In this document: positions 36,201 through 43,353 of the stretch, piece after piece
How positions within the stretch are numbered: the first letter of the stretch is position 1
Layout: every line of letters starts with the position of its first letter
NCBI GenBank assembly: GCA_947491945.1
Contig: CANLLN010000001.1
Coordinates: 372,001-436,000 of the forward strand
Reading direction: 5' to 3'
Length of the DNA: 64,000 nucleotides
From: an uncultured Carboxylicivirga sp.
Lineage (GTDB): Bacteria > Bacteroidota > Bacteroidia > Bacteroidales > Marinilabiliaceae
The notes under the pieces: model-generated
Database searches by the model: none
Seen by the model: only the letters and a program-made list of their open reading frames with translations
Told to the model about the DNA's origin: nothing
Translations under genes and position numbers: made by a program

Positions 36201-37177
36201 TTCTTGGTTTTGACATTAATCCTAAACGCAAGAATCCTTATGCTCCGTCATCGGTAAAACTTCGTTTTGCTATTTCTGATAGCAGAAAATATATTGTTCT
36301 CCCTGCATCTGGCGATACTGCCAAAGAAATTGAGCGTGTAATGAGCCGAAGTATGCAGCTCACAACAGGTCAAAAGGAAAGTTTGATTGAGCGTTGGGAT
36401 GAAGCCATTAAAGACTTCACGGCAGACCGACAAATCCGATACATCGTTACAGGAAACATACTTCAAGGTTCTGCGGATTTTTCAGGCAAGTTGGTAAGCT
36501 TCACCACCAAAGGAAGAGGTGTTCAGAAAGGTATTTTAATGAGTGAGGCATGGTCGCCCGACAATAATGATAATAAAGCGGACAACTATGTTGTAGCTCC
36601 AATTGCCAAGCTGCAAAAACACATTATGAGCCTTCGTAATGGTGCTACCATTGCCACCGAAAACAGGATTACAATAGCCAGGCATTATGATGGCACTTTT
36701 AAGGTCATTATGCCTAAAACCAAAACGCATATTCCCATTTACACCGATAAAGAAGTGGTGAAGCTCCTGGTTAATAATCGGGATGGTTTTGAAATGGTTT
36801 CGGGCAATATGAGAGCTTCGGTTGAAGAAAGTAAGATGCCTAAACTTCTTAATCTGCTTGGTGAGCGGTTTAGTTTATCGGTTAAAATTCCTCGCCATTA
36901 TTACGATGAGTTTTTGGATAAGGGAACAAAGCGAGGCTATTCAACTGATAGCCTTACCAATGAGGCGATGAAGATGTTTGAGCAAGACAAAAAGGAATTT
37001 CCCAAACGTCTGGCCAGGCAAAAGCAAGCTGCCCCCAAAGGCAAAACCATAAAGCTTGATAGTTCAAAGAAATTAAAGCTTGTGAAACTCCGGGCAAAGG
37101 CAATCCTGATAAAGCAAAAACAGCTTAAAGCTGTAGCAGGTCTTGGTTCTCACCCTAAAATTAGGACCATATTATGA
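33230..37177 (+). CDS. Strawberry-notch family helicase (polyvalent protein)
   Basis: This 1315-residue protein has a superfamily II motor: Walker A GDQTGIGKGRTAAALIRYG (about 149-167), DEAHNASGSS (277-286), then FLSATFAKRP (motif III). The C-terminal half of the motor ends in QKRGRINRTGQ (about 664-674), which is the Sbno signature. Long uncharacterised regions follow. The C-terminus carries LRAKAILIKQKQL (1287-1299). Such giant proteins are predicted to be delivered with the DNA to protect or establish it. It starts one base after the methyltransferase gene and overlaps the LPD1 gene by 4 bp. Confidence 0.85.
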   Translation: MKSDIKICKSNITIKFGSVPPKHISARLIELGFKTNNNKSFVRTKKLAQNEHEYLQGMFGHKGLGMAYIPTAEKGFILDTTVPDSMGHEMHIAIRKVKKSIGMPLFDYVAEKLDYSNDELVKSLSCEQIDAVSLAIYNIEKRGQGIIVGDQTGIGKGRTAAALIRYGVKSGMQPVFLSEKPNLFTDLYRDLSDIGSSALVPFIVNTKESKTNVKDKSGEVIYTAPEKTTQERIIKGKKVPNNYNFVCATYSQFNQPKKPAKQEFLNAASSGNIIIMDEAHNASGSSNTGEFMQGVLRQTKGVCFLSATFAKRPDNMPIYAQKTSMSDANMSKEDLVEAITKGGVALQEVLAAQLVSEGQMIRRERSFEGVEVNYIELKEKAKEQADTADKVTSIIRDIIGFQEKYINKQVDELDKIAAAESKEVETRKGTEKAGVDNIPYFSKVFNVINQLLFSLNASDVADHAIKRLKEGKKPIIAFASTMGSFLEGMAKPDDVINGDFSTVLEKGLDSVFRYTEKDIDGESQGKQFNIADLSEDAQLAYYDIIRRIEQASTGITISPLDLVIQKIKEAGYSVGEVTGRKLCVQYNSTKAKNTTALVMSRKKENTADLFRQFNDNEIDCLLINQSGSTGASAHAIVTDKVPAEKVKQRVMVILQPELNINTEIQKRGRINRTGQIMKPIYDYIISSIPAQKRFMMMLKKKLKSLDANTTSNQKSSKSQLESDDFLNKYGDKVVRGYMLENPELNKALDNPLKFEGKDSDETASEGDASKVTGRVAVLSVKEQEKFYTEVIERYNDYIEYLKQADEYDLEVEVLNLKAESLEKRVVIAGKGGRSVFGNDTYLEKCECNVLKKPYGKAELEKLIKKYLDSKDPDTISEEIVLAHEKFVQNKLSDDLKALEEKYKELFNGITDEKGYQKIPVYDKAAQRDYVAERTEEIQEGKQAEITKTKTQSENRKRYLNNFFKFFKVGHGYFYPAVSFETDSSSNSYCVFLGFDINPKRKNPYAPSSVKLRFAISDSRKYIVLPASGDTAKEIERVMSRSMQLTTGQKESLIERWDEAIKDFTADRQIRYIVTGNILQGSADFSGKLVSFTTKGRGVQKGILMSEAWSPDNNDNKADNYVVAPIAKLQKHIMSLRNGATIATENRITIARHYDGTFKVIMPKTKTHIPIYTDKEVVKLLVNNRDGFEMVSGNMRASVEESKMPKLLNLLGERFSLSVKIPRHYYDEFLDKGTKRGYSTDSLTNEAMKMFEQDKKEFPKRLARQKQAAPKGKTIKLDSSKKLKLVKLRAKAILIKQKQLKAVAGLGSHPKIRTIL

Positions 37178-39498
37178 CAGAAAAGGAATTCTATAAAAAA
37201 TACAAGGCTATCCACAAGGATATTCGCTCAAATGGTAAATCCAAACTTTCCATATTGACTGATGGATTTAAGGAGGGAGTAAATGTCAATGCTTTGCCTG
37301 TTTACAAAGGCTTTGAGAAAGAAACAAACATTGTCCGTAAACGCTATAATCCAAGGAAAGGTGATTTCGTCTGGATTTTAACTAATGAAGGTTTTACCGA
37401 AGGACGAAACGGCTATAGAACAAAGAAAGGTTATAAACCAAATCCTGATGACGGTTTCTTTATTATAAGTGATGATAAAACCTTGTATGAGAACTACTGT
37501 GCAAATAAGATTGAGTTGATTGGTGACCTAGGTGATATTGACCAAGAAGTTGAAATAGCTCTTCGGGACAAGCAAAAAAACAGACAGTTTAAAGATGCTG
37601 GGAAACGAGTACATGGCTCACGCAAAGAACAAGCGATGTACAACAAGCTTATTCGAAGTAGCGATTTAAGCAGTATTGAACAGGATGAAGCCACTGCTAT
37701 CGAACTCATTAAGAAGGATAAGGTATTTCCTAAAATAGAGCCGCAAACCGAGAAAGAAAATGGAACAGATGCTGGTTGTGCTTACCTGAAAACAAAAATT
37801 CGTCAGGCATTCCCGGCTAAACCAAATAACAATACCAAAGAAGCCAGAGAGCAATATGTTCTAATGGCAGAGGCAATCTTTAAAGTTTTGCAAGGTGCCA
37901 TAACTATTGGAGACCTGAAAGCTTTGTTTTCTATTGCTAACAATGGGGAAATTATCGAGAAAACAGACTTTGGGATAATATTTGGTAAACAGCTACGCAA
38001 TATAGTGTTTGTTCTATACGGCTATTCATATAATGTAGGTAAAGCTAAAAATGTCCTAAAGGAAGCAAATAAATATAGTGGAATTAACCGTTTACTCGCC
38101 CGACAGAACTTAGAGAATCTAAGAGCAGAATATGAGCTAAAGAATCAGGTTTTCAGAAAATGTATTGAATCAGCAAAACGAATCATCACAAAATCTGATA
38201 TGCAATTTCATAAAAAAGAAGCTCTTGTATTTAGTGGTGGTTTATTAAGCAGTATTAAAACCATACCAGAATATATTAAGTATGTTGAGCATGTATGCCT
38301 GCGTTTTATCAAGAATCAAATAAAGGAATACGACCAAAAAAAAGAGCAATTTCCATACAAGGAATTTAAACCGGATTGGAGCTGGGCAGAAACAAAGAAA
38401 ACAAGCAAATCAAAAAGCAGCAGCAAGCCTAAAATAGAAGCCATACCGCTATCGTATATCAAACGCACAGGCGGTTTATTAATTGAAGAAGCGGACGAAA
38501 ACACGGTTATCAAGAAGCTTCATTTTAAATCACTCACATTAGGAAACTATGTAAAGGATGATGAAGCCAGGGAACACATTCGCCACTTTGTTGCAGCCAT
38601 CGTTGATTTATGCGAGGTGCTTGACATCAACCTATCCATAAACGAAGCCCTGGCTATTGCTTTTGGCGCATTCGGTCGTGGTGGTAAAGCAATGGCTACT
38701 TATTACCCAACACGACAGCTCATCAACTTGACTAAACGAAATGGTGACGGTTCCGTAGCTCATGAGTGGGGACATTTCTTTGACCACTTTTTAAATGGTT
38801 TAGAATTATCAACCAAACCATTACGTTCTGAAAGCTGCCTGAACACCATTATTGAAAGTTTAGGCTATCGTAAGAAGTATTTCATCGGAGGTAAATCATC
38901 CCCAACAAAAGATTGGTTCAAGTCGATATTAAAGGTTGCTTTAGAAGATGATGTTCCTAAAACAATCCTTCATCAGAGCTTTGCACAATTAATCGTCATG
39001 CTTCGATTTGGCTATTATGGTGCAGAAGGCGGTATCTGTGTGAGCTATGATAATTTCAATTCCGATGGCTCTAAAAAGCGTCCAACAGACAGCTACTTAT
39101 ATCACTACTCCAAACTTCAAGGTGCTTATTGGAAAGATATTGCAGAGTTATTTGCCCGAAGCTTTGAATGTTATGTGTACGACAAGCTAAAAGCAAAGGA
39201 CCGGGTAAATAACTATCTGGTATCGGGTGGGATGTTTTCTCATCCTGTTTATCCACAAGGCAAGGAACGCATTTACATCAACAAGTGCTTTGACAACCTG
39301 ATTTATGCCATCAAGAAGCATTTATCCATTAAATCATTTGAACCATTTACCGACAAACGAGCCGATGAATACATCGACCTGACCGAGAAAGGTAGCGTGA
39401 ACAAAGGTGTGATAGTGGGAAAAGAACGCAAACTGAAACTTGCCAAAATCAGGGCTAAAGCAATTCGCATTAAACAAAAACAGTTAAAAATATCGTGA
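37174..39498 (+). CDS. LPD1-domain protein with a metalloprotease-like HEWGH motif (polyvalent protein)
   Basis: This is a 774-residue protein. Residues about 445-545 match LPD1, the large polyvalent-protein-associated domain 1: LTLGNYVKDDEAREHIRHF, AFGAFGRGGKAMATYYP, then VAHEWGHFFDHFLNG with His530 and His534 (H-E-x-x-H, zincin-like). The N-terminal region is basic and helical. The C-terminus carries IRAKAIRIKQKQL (759-771), almost the same motif as in the two preceding genes. A zinc-dependent peptidase acting in the new host is possible but unproven. Confidence 0.8.
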   Translation: MTEKEFYKKYKAIHKDIRSNGKSKLSILTDGFKEGVNVNALPVYKGFEKETNIVRKRYNPRKGDFVWILTNEGFTEGRNGYRTKKGYKPNPDDGFFIISDDKTLYENYCANKIELIGDLGDIDQEVEIALRDKQKNRQFKDAGKRVHGSRKEQAMYNKLIRSSDLSSIEQDEATAIELIKKDKVFPKIEPQTEKENGTDAGCAYLKTKIRQAFPAKPNNNTKEAREQYVLMAEAIFKVLQGAITIGDLKALFSIANNGEIIEKTDFGIIFGKQLRNIVFVLYGYSYNVGKAKNVLKEANKYSGINRLLARQNLENLRAEYELKNQVFRKCIESAKRIITKSDMQFHKKEALVFSGGLLSSIKTIPEYIKYVEHVCLRFIKNQIKEYDQKKEQFPYKEFKPDWSWAETKKTSKSKSSSKPKIEAIPLSYIKRTGGLLIEEADENTVIKKLHFKSLTLGNYVKDDEAREHIRHFVAAIVDLCEVLDINLSINEALAIAFGAFGRGGKAMATYYPTRQLINLTKRNGDGSVAHEWGHFFDHFLNGLELSTKPLRSESCLNTIIESLGYRKKYFIGGKSSPTKDWFKSILKVALEDDVPKTILHQSFAQLIVMLRFGYYGAEGGICVSYDNFNSDGSKKRPTDSYLYHYSKLQGAYWKDIAELFARSFECYVYDKLKAKDRVNNYLVSGGMFSHPVYPQGKERIYINKCFDNLIYAIKKHLSIKSFEPFTDKRADEYIDLTEKGSVNKGVIVGKERKLKLAKIRAKAIRIKQKQLKIS

Positions 39499-39499
39499 T

Positions 39500-40366
39500 A
39501 TGAAACTTACAATCAAAAACTACAAGGAAGCCACCAAAAATATTGACTTCAAAAAGTTGCCGGAAGCAGCACAGGAAGCACATAAAGAGTTTGATTCATT
39601 TGCCGATTTCTACAATGAGGATAAGGACATTAAAGAGATGTTGGATAATCATTTCAAAATCGTTGAACCATATCTAAAGGATTCAGGAAAGAAAAGCCCT
39701 GCAACCAAGAAAACACCAGCGAAAAAGAAGACTACCTCGTCACAAAAATCGACAAAAAATGTGACGAAGAAAGCTTCATCAAAGCGAACTGCCACAAAGA
39801 AAACTACAGAACCTAAAAAGGCACAACGTAAACCCATCGAGGTTGATTTAATACCATTGGAAATAAAAGTAATCAGGCGTTATCTGAACTTCCACAATAA
39901 GAAGGTAACAGAACGTCAGGTATCGCTTTTGTACAAGGTGATTCAAAAGGCTGCTACCGAAAAGACCATCCGCCTTACTAGCAAGTATGCTTCTGAAATT
40001 AAAAGTATCAGCAATGACCTGATTAAGACTTACAAGGATATGAATGGTACTTGCAAGTTTGAAGTTCCGAATTCATTGTACACGAAGCTAAAAAAGATTG
40101 TGGATGATTACGGTGTTACTCCGGCAGTTGCTTTGATTAAAAGGTTTATCAATTTGTATGGCAATATCACTAAAGCAAAAGCCCAACGCTTACTTACCAC
40201 AGTTACCAATTCATTGAAAAACGGTAAGGTCAATAAGTCCGACAAAGAATTTGAACAGGTGAAAAACGTCCAAAAGCATTTGCATGATTATCTGGAGAGC
40301 GACAAGCTACTTGTTACCAATGTGCAGTTGAAAGGGCTTCAAGGCATTGCCGGATTGGGAAAGTAA
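39500..40366 (+). CDS. Lys-rich helical protein; zero-frame product of a probable -1 frameshift
   Basis: This 288-residue protein has a helical N-terminus (1-60), a histone-like Lys/Ala/Thr stretch at about 64-115 (KKTPAKKKTTSSQKSTKNVT and on), a globular helical domain, and the end NVQLKGLQGIAGLGK. It terminates at TAA 40364, directly behind the heptamer G GGA AAG. A -1 shift there would fuse it to the RadA-like ATPase to give about 504 residues. The basic stretch suggests nucleic-acid binding. It starts one base after the LPD1 gene. Confidence 0.75.
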   Translation: MKLTIKNYKEATKNIDFKKLPEAAQEAHKEFDSFADFYNEDKDIKEMLDNHFKIVEPYLKDSGKKSPATKKTPAKKKTTSSQKSTKNVTKKASSKRTATKKTTEPKKAQRKPIEVDLIPLEIKVIRRYLNFHNKKVTERQVSLLYKVIQKAATEKTIRLTSKYASEIKSISNDLIKTYKDMNGTCKFEVPNSLYTKLKKIVDDYGVTPAVALIKRFINLYGNITKAKAQRLLTTVTNSLKNGKVNKSDKEFEQVKNVQKHLHDYLESDKLLVTNVQLKGLQGIAGLGK

Positions 40367-40399
40367 ATGCCACTACTTCCACGCCCAAAAGTAGTGGCA
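40357..40399 (+). promoter_or_regulatory. Programmed -1 ribosomal frameshift signal
   Basis: The slippery heptamer G GGA AAG (40357-40363) is in the correct phase and is followed at once by the zero-frame stop TAA. It is the same heptamer as in the lambda G/T tail genes. Four bases later an 11-bp perfect stem begins: TGCCACTACTT (40368-40378) and AAGTAGTGGCA (40389-40399), with a 10-nt loop. The -1 frame is open from here into the ATPase, which has no ATG before 40486. Confidence 0.8.
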
Positions 40400-40464
40400 C
40401 AAAGCCAAGGGCAACAACACGAAGCACCACCAGAACCACAACAATAGCACCCGACCAGGTTGTA

Positions 40465-41013
40465 TTGGCAAATGACCTTGCCAAGATGAATTTTAAGACC
40501 ATCTCCATCAGGGGAAAGTTCGGCAAACTATTAGGCAAGCTGTATATCCCATTCTATATAATGATTTACGGCTCACGCTTTCATGGGAAAAGTACCGTAG
40601 CCCTGATGTTTGCCGATGAATTAGTAAAACAGCACGGATATAAAGTCCTGTATGTAGCCAATGAAGAAGGTGCAAAAGGAACAATGCAGGAGAAAGTGGT
40701 AAGACTTGGAATCAACAGCCCGATTGGAATCATCGAGGATTACAATCCAAAGCTATTCAGGGATTATGATGTGGTATTTATCGACAGTACTCAAACGACC
40801 GATATTTCTCACGAGGAATTTAAAGAGCTCAAGAAACAGTTCCCGAACACCTCATTTGTAATCATTAATCAGGCAAACCGGGATGGAAGCTCTAAAGGCG
40901 GAACTAAGTGGGAGCATATTGTGGATGCCATCATGCACATCGAAAACCAAAGTGCAACGATGGAGAAAAACCGCTTTCCGGAGGGTAGTACAGAAACCAT
41001 TAAAGTCTTTTAG
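40465..41013 (+). CDS. RadA/RecA-like P-loop ATPase, probably made by -1 frameshift from the upstream gene
   Basis: The frame is open from 40363. Read by frameshift it begins with a Thr/Ser-rich linker (NATTSTPKSSG, then TTRSTTRTTT) and then the ATPase; independent starts would be TTG 40465 or ATG 40486. The domain has Walker A GSRFHGKST, then KVLYVANEEGAKGTMQEKVVRLGI, Walker B DVVFIDSTQTT, and FVIINQANRDG..GGTKWEHIVDAIMHIEN, the same order as the RadA core (sensor and KNRFG-like motif region) but without the zinc finger or Lon-like part. It may serve DNA recombination or, since no terminase is present, take part in packaging; the second is speculation. Confidence 0.75.
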   Translation: MANDLAKMNFKTISIRGKFGKLLGKLYIPFYIMIYGSRFHGKSTVALMFADELVKQHGYKVLYVANEEGAKGTMQEKVVRLGINSPIGIIEDYNPKLFRDYDVVFIDSTQTTDISHEEFKELKKQFPNTSFVIINQANRDGSSKGGTKWEHIVDAIMHIENQSATMEKNRFPEGSTETIKVF

Positions 41014-41014
41014 C

Positions 41015-41347
41015 ATGGAAGAAATGACAATTAAATTTTATTGGGTGGTTATAGCCGGATTGAGCTCATTAACGATTGGGGTACTCTCTTTTATCATCCG
41101 CAATGCCATTTCAAAAAATGCGACCAAGGAAACGGTGGAAGCCAAAACCGATTTACTGGAGAAAGACATTAAGCACCTGACAAAAGAACTGGATGGGGCT
41201 GAAAACAAGTTTGCCATACTGCATAAGCGTGTTTCAGATTTAAGGGATAGCTCCAAAGAAATCTATGTGAGTAAGGAATTGTTTCATCAGACCATCAAGC
41301 AGCTTAATGACAAGTTGGATACCATCTTAAAATTTGTAGAGCGATGA
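41015..41347 (+). CDS. Membrane-anchored coiled-coil protein of the lysis cassette (Rz/spanin-like)
   Basis: This 110-residue protein begins MEEMTIKFYW. A hydrophobic segment lies at about 8-28 (WVVIAGLSSLTIGVLSFII), followed by a long coiled coil (about 36-105, TDLLEKDIKHLTKELDGAEN and on). One membrane anchor plus an extended periplasmic coil is the layout of inner-membrane spanins and related lysis proteins. It starts 1 base after the ATPase stop and overlaps the holin-like gene by 4 bp. Confidence 0.6.
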   Translation: MEEMTIKFYWVVIAGLSSLTIGVLSFIIRNAISKNATKETVEAKTDLLEKDIKHLTKELDGAENKFAILHKRVSDLRDSSKEIYVSKELFHQTIKQLNDKLDTILKFVER

Positions 41348-41766
41348 GAAAGATATTCGGAAAACTAACCAATGCCGGGGTTGCTGAAACGCTCAAGGTT
41401 GGCACAAAACTCATTGATGAGATTTTTACTACTCAGGAAGAAAAGCTCCAGGGGAAAATGGAGCTTTTTAAAATGGCAGTTGCTGACCGTGATTCTGCAA
41501 GAACCATGTATGCACAGGATAGCTGGTTGCAAAAGATTTTTGCCATCTTTTTCCTGGTTGCATGGTGCGGTCTGACCTTCGTGATGCTCAACTATTTTGT
41601 ATTTCAAACCATTGAATTGCAGGATTGGCAAATAGCCTTTATTAGTAGCATTAACGGTGGTATTTCTACAAAACTCAGCACCATTATCGACTTTCTTTTC
41701 GGGGGTGCAATTTCCGGTGTAAACAATGTAAAACTTAAAACTAAACGTAAAAATGAAGACTTTTGA
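41344..41766 (+). CDS. Holin-like membrane protein
   Basis: This 140-residue protein has an amphipathic N-terminal helix, then hydrophobic segments at about 62-85 (KIFAIFFLVAWCGLTFVML) and 95-130 (with a short FLFGGAISG), and a basic tail KLKTKRKNEDF. It resembles three-segment holins and the GTA-type holin family in size and layout. It overlaps the endolysin gene by 14 bp, the usual position for a holin. It would form the membrane lesion at the end of the lytic cycle. Confidence 0.7.
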   Translation: MRKIFGKLTNAGVAETLKVGTKLIDEIFTTQEEKLQGKMELFKMAVADRDSARTMYAQDSWLQKIFAIFFLVAWCGLTFVMLNYFVFQTIELQDWQIAFISSINGGISTKLSTIIDFLFGGAISGVNNVKLKTKRKNEDF

Positions 41767-42307
41767 TGAACTCTTTGATGGAGTAATAAAACACGAGGGA
41801 TATTATGCCAATGTAACTGGAGATAAAGGTGGAGAAACGTATATGGGTGTTGCCCGGAATTTACATCCCGATTGGGAAGGATGGCAGCTTATTGATGAAT
41901 ACAAACAAGTGTTTGGAGAAATAAAGCGGAATACAAAGCTAGATATTCCAGGATTAACGGAATTGGTTAAGGATTTCTACAAGCATAACTTCTACGATAA
42001 ATATAAAATAGGCTATATTGTTTCTGATCCTTTGCAGGAAATTATTTTTGATTGGTGCGTAAATAGTGGTTACTGGGGTAGCTGTGGAGTTCAAAAAGTA
42101 TTGAACCGTTTTTTTGATTATAACCTTAAACTAGATGGGATAATTGGGAAGAATACGGTTAAAGCAATTAATTCTTGTCCTCCGGAAACACTGTTTAATG
42201 CCATTAAATCTGCTCGCATCCATTATTACAACACCATTGCTCAGAAAGGTCAGAACCATAAGTTTTTAAAGGGGTGGTTAAGAAGAATTGACAACATTGT
42301 TTATTAA
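41753..42307 (+). CDS. GH108-type endolysin (N-acetylmuramidase)
   Basis: This is a 184-residue protein. The start FDELFDGVIKHEGYYANVTG contains the catalytic Glu of the K-H-E-G signature, followed by DKGGETYMGVAR, as in glycosyl hydrolase family 108. The C-terminal half (FDWCVNSGYWG and LDGIIGKNTVKAIN) is the peptidoglycan-binding domain usually paired with it. No signal peptide is present, so export depends on the holin-like protein encoded just upstream. It would cleave the glycan backbone of peptidoglycan for release of particles. Confidence 0.9.
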   Translation: MKTFDELFDGVIKHEGYYANVTGDKGGETYMGVARNLHPDWEGWQLIDEYKQVFGEIKRNTKLDIPGLTELVKDFYKHNFYDKYKIGYIVSDPLQEIIFDWCVNSGYWGSCGVQKVLNRFFDYNLKLDGIIGKNTVKAINSCPPETLFNAIKSARIHYYNTIAQKGQNHKFLKGWLRRIDNIVY

Positions 42308-42371
42308 GATATTACCGAAGTCTAGTAAGTTGTATTAAATTTGATATCTGACTTTAAAACATAGATTATGT

Positions 42372-43262
42372 ATGAAACAGTTATCAAGATTTCATGAAGA
42401 AGATTACTTTAACGAATTCAAAAATGAAATATTATCAATTATTGATGATGATAATTATAAAACTAGCCCAACTTTTTTCAGGTGTAATTCTTTTTATGAT
42501 ATTTTTATAAATAGTTTTAATCAAATCCATCACTTTGCATTTGATAGTAAAAACCCCAATGAAAAAAGTAATTCTAGAGCTTTAAATTGTGGTATAAGAA
42601 TTCCATATTCTAACTTCAAACCACTGAAAGGAGAAGATTTACATCAATTAAAAGATACCGTTGAAAAAACATATCGCACAATGGCATCAAAAATTTCTTG
42701 TTCAAGAGGAAATGCCTTTTTATTGTGCGAAAATTATAAAACCACTAACAATTATTCGAAAGCAAATAAACGTTTACACTTTTATACAAATATTGCTACT
42801 GGCAAAACTGAGCATATTGGTAAGATTATTATTAATCAAATAGCACCTAAAACATATGCTGTATTAGATTTAGCTAATTTAAATGAAGTAGAATATAATA
42901 ATAGTATTTTCAACTATTCCTTTGCTTTACCTTGTATTGTTTTTGCAAATTATGCCTGTGGAGATATCTTTTTTTTTAATGATAAGAATTTAGATTTTGC
43001 AAGAGTAAATATTATTGATTTTATAAATTCTGATAAGGAAAAAACGGATACGATTCAGCATAAATTTTCTAGAACTGGATTAAAAGAATTGACTATTAAA
43101 ATGTTTCTTGAAAGCGATTTGATTTATTCTGTTAAAGTAAATGAAATTGCATTTGCAGGTAGATTAAGGGAGCGAGAATCGTATTTCAATGCTAGGATTA
43201 ATTTTAAAGAGAATAAATGGTTGTCATTTGAGGGGCATTCATATTTAGAGAGTTTAAAATAA
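42372..43262 (+). CDS. Unknown protein in AT-rich cargo region
   Basis: This 296-residue protein has no signal peptide or membrane segment and no motif I recognise. It is rich in Asn, Phe and Tyr, and its DNA is much richer in A+T than the lysis genes before it. A central strand-rich part (KIIINQIAPKTYAVLDLANL, FALPCIVFANYACGDIFFF) suggests a globular alpha/beta domain. It lies 91 bp before the PD-(D/E)XK-type gene and may work with it. Cargo position after the lysis cassette is where phages often carry morons. Confidence 0.55.
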   Translation: MKQLSRFHEEDYFNEFKNEILSIIDDDNYKTSPTFFRCNSFYDIFINSFNQIHHFAFDSKNPNEKSNSRALNCGIRIPYSNFKPLKGEDLHQLKDTVEKTYRTMASKISCSRGNAFLLCENYKTTNNYSKANKRLHFYTNIATGKTEHIGKIIINQIAPKTYAVLDLANLNEVEYNNSIFNYSFALPCIVFANYACGDIFFFNDKNLDFARVNIIDFINSDKEKTDTIQHKFSRTGLKELTIKMFLESDLIYSVKVNEIAFAGRLRERESYFNARINFKENKWLSFEGHSYLESLK

Positions 43263-43353
43263 ACAGACTTGATCCGCTCCATTATATTCTAAAATTAACC
43301 TGTTTTTTGATATTGATTTAAAGCTATTTATATTTGAATTAAGAAGTTACTGT

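Noticed and set aside
20749-42307. Ordinary tailed prophage
   Set aside because: No terminase, portal, HK97-type capsid and protease, tape measure, sheath or baseplate candidate was found; some could still hide among the unknown genes.
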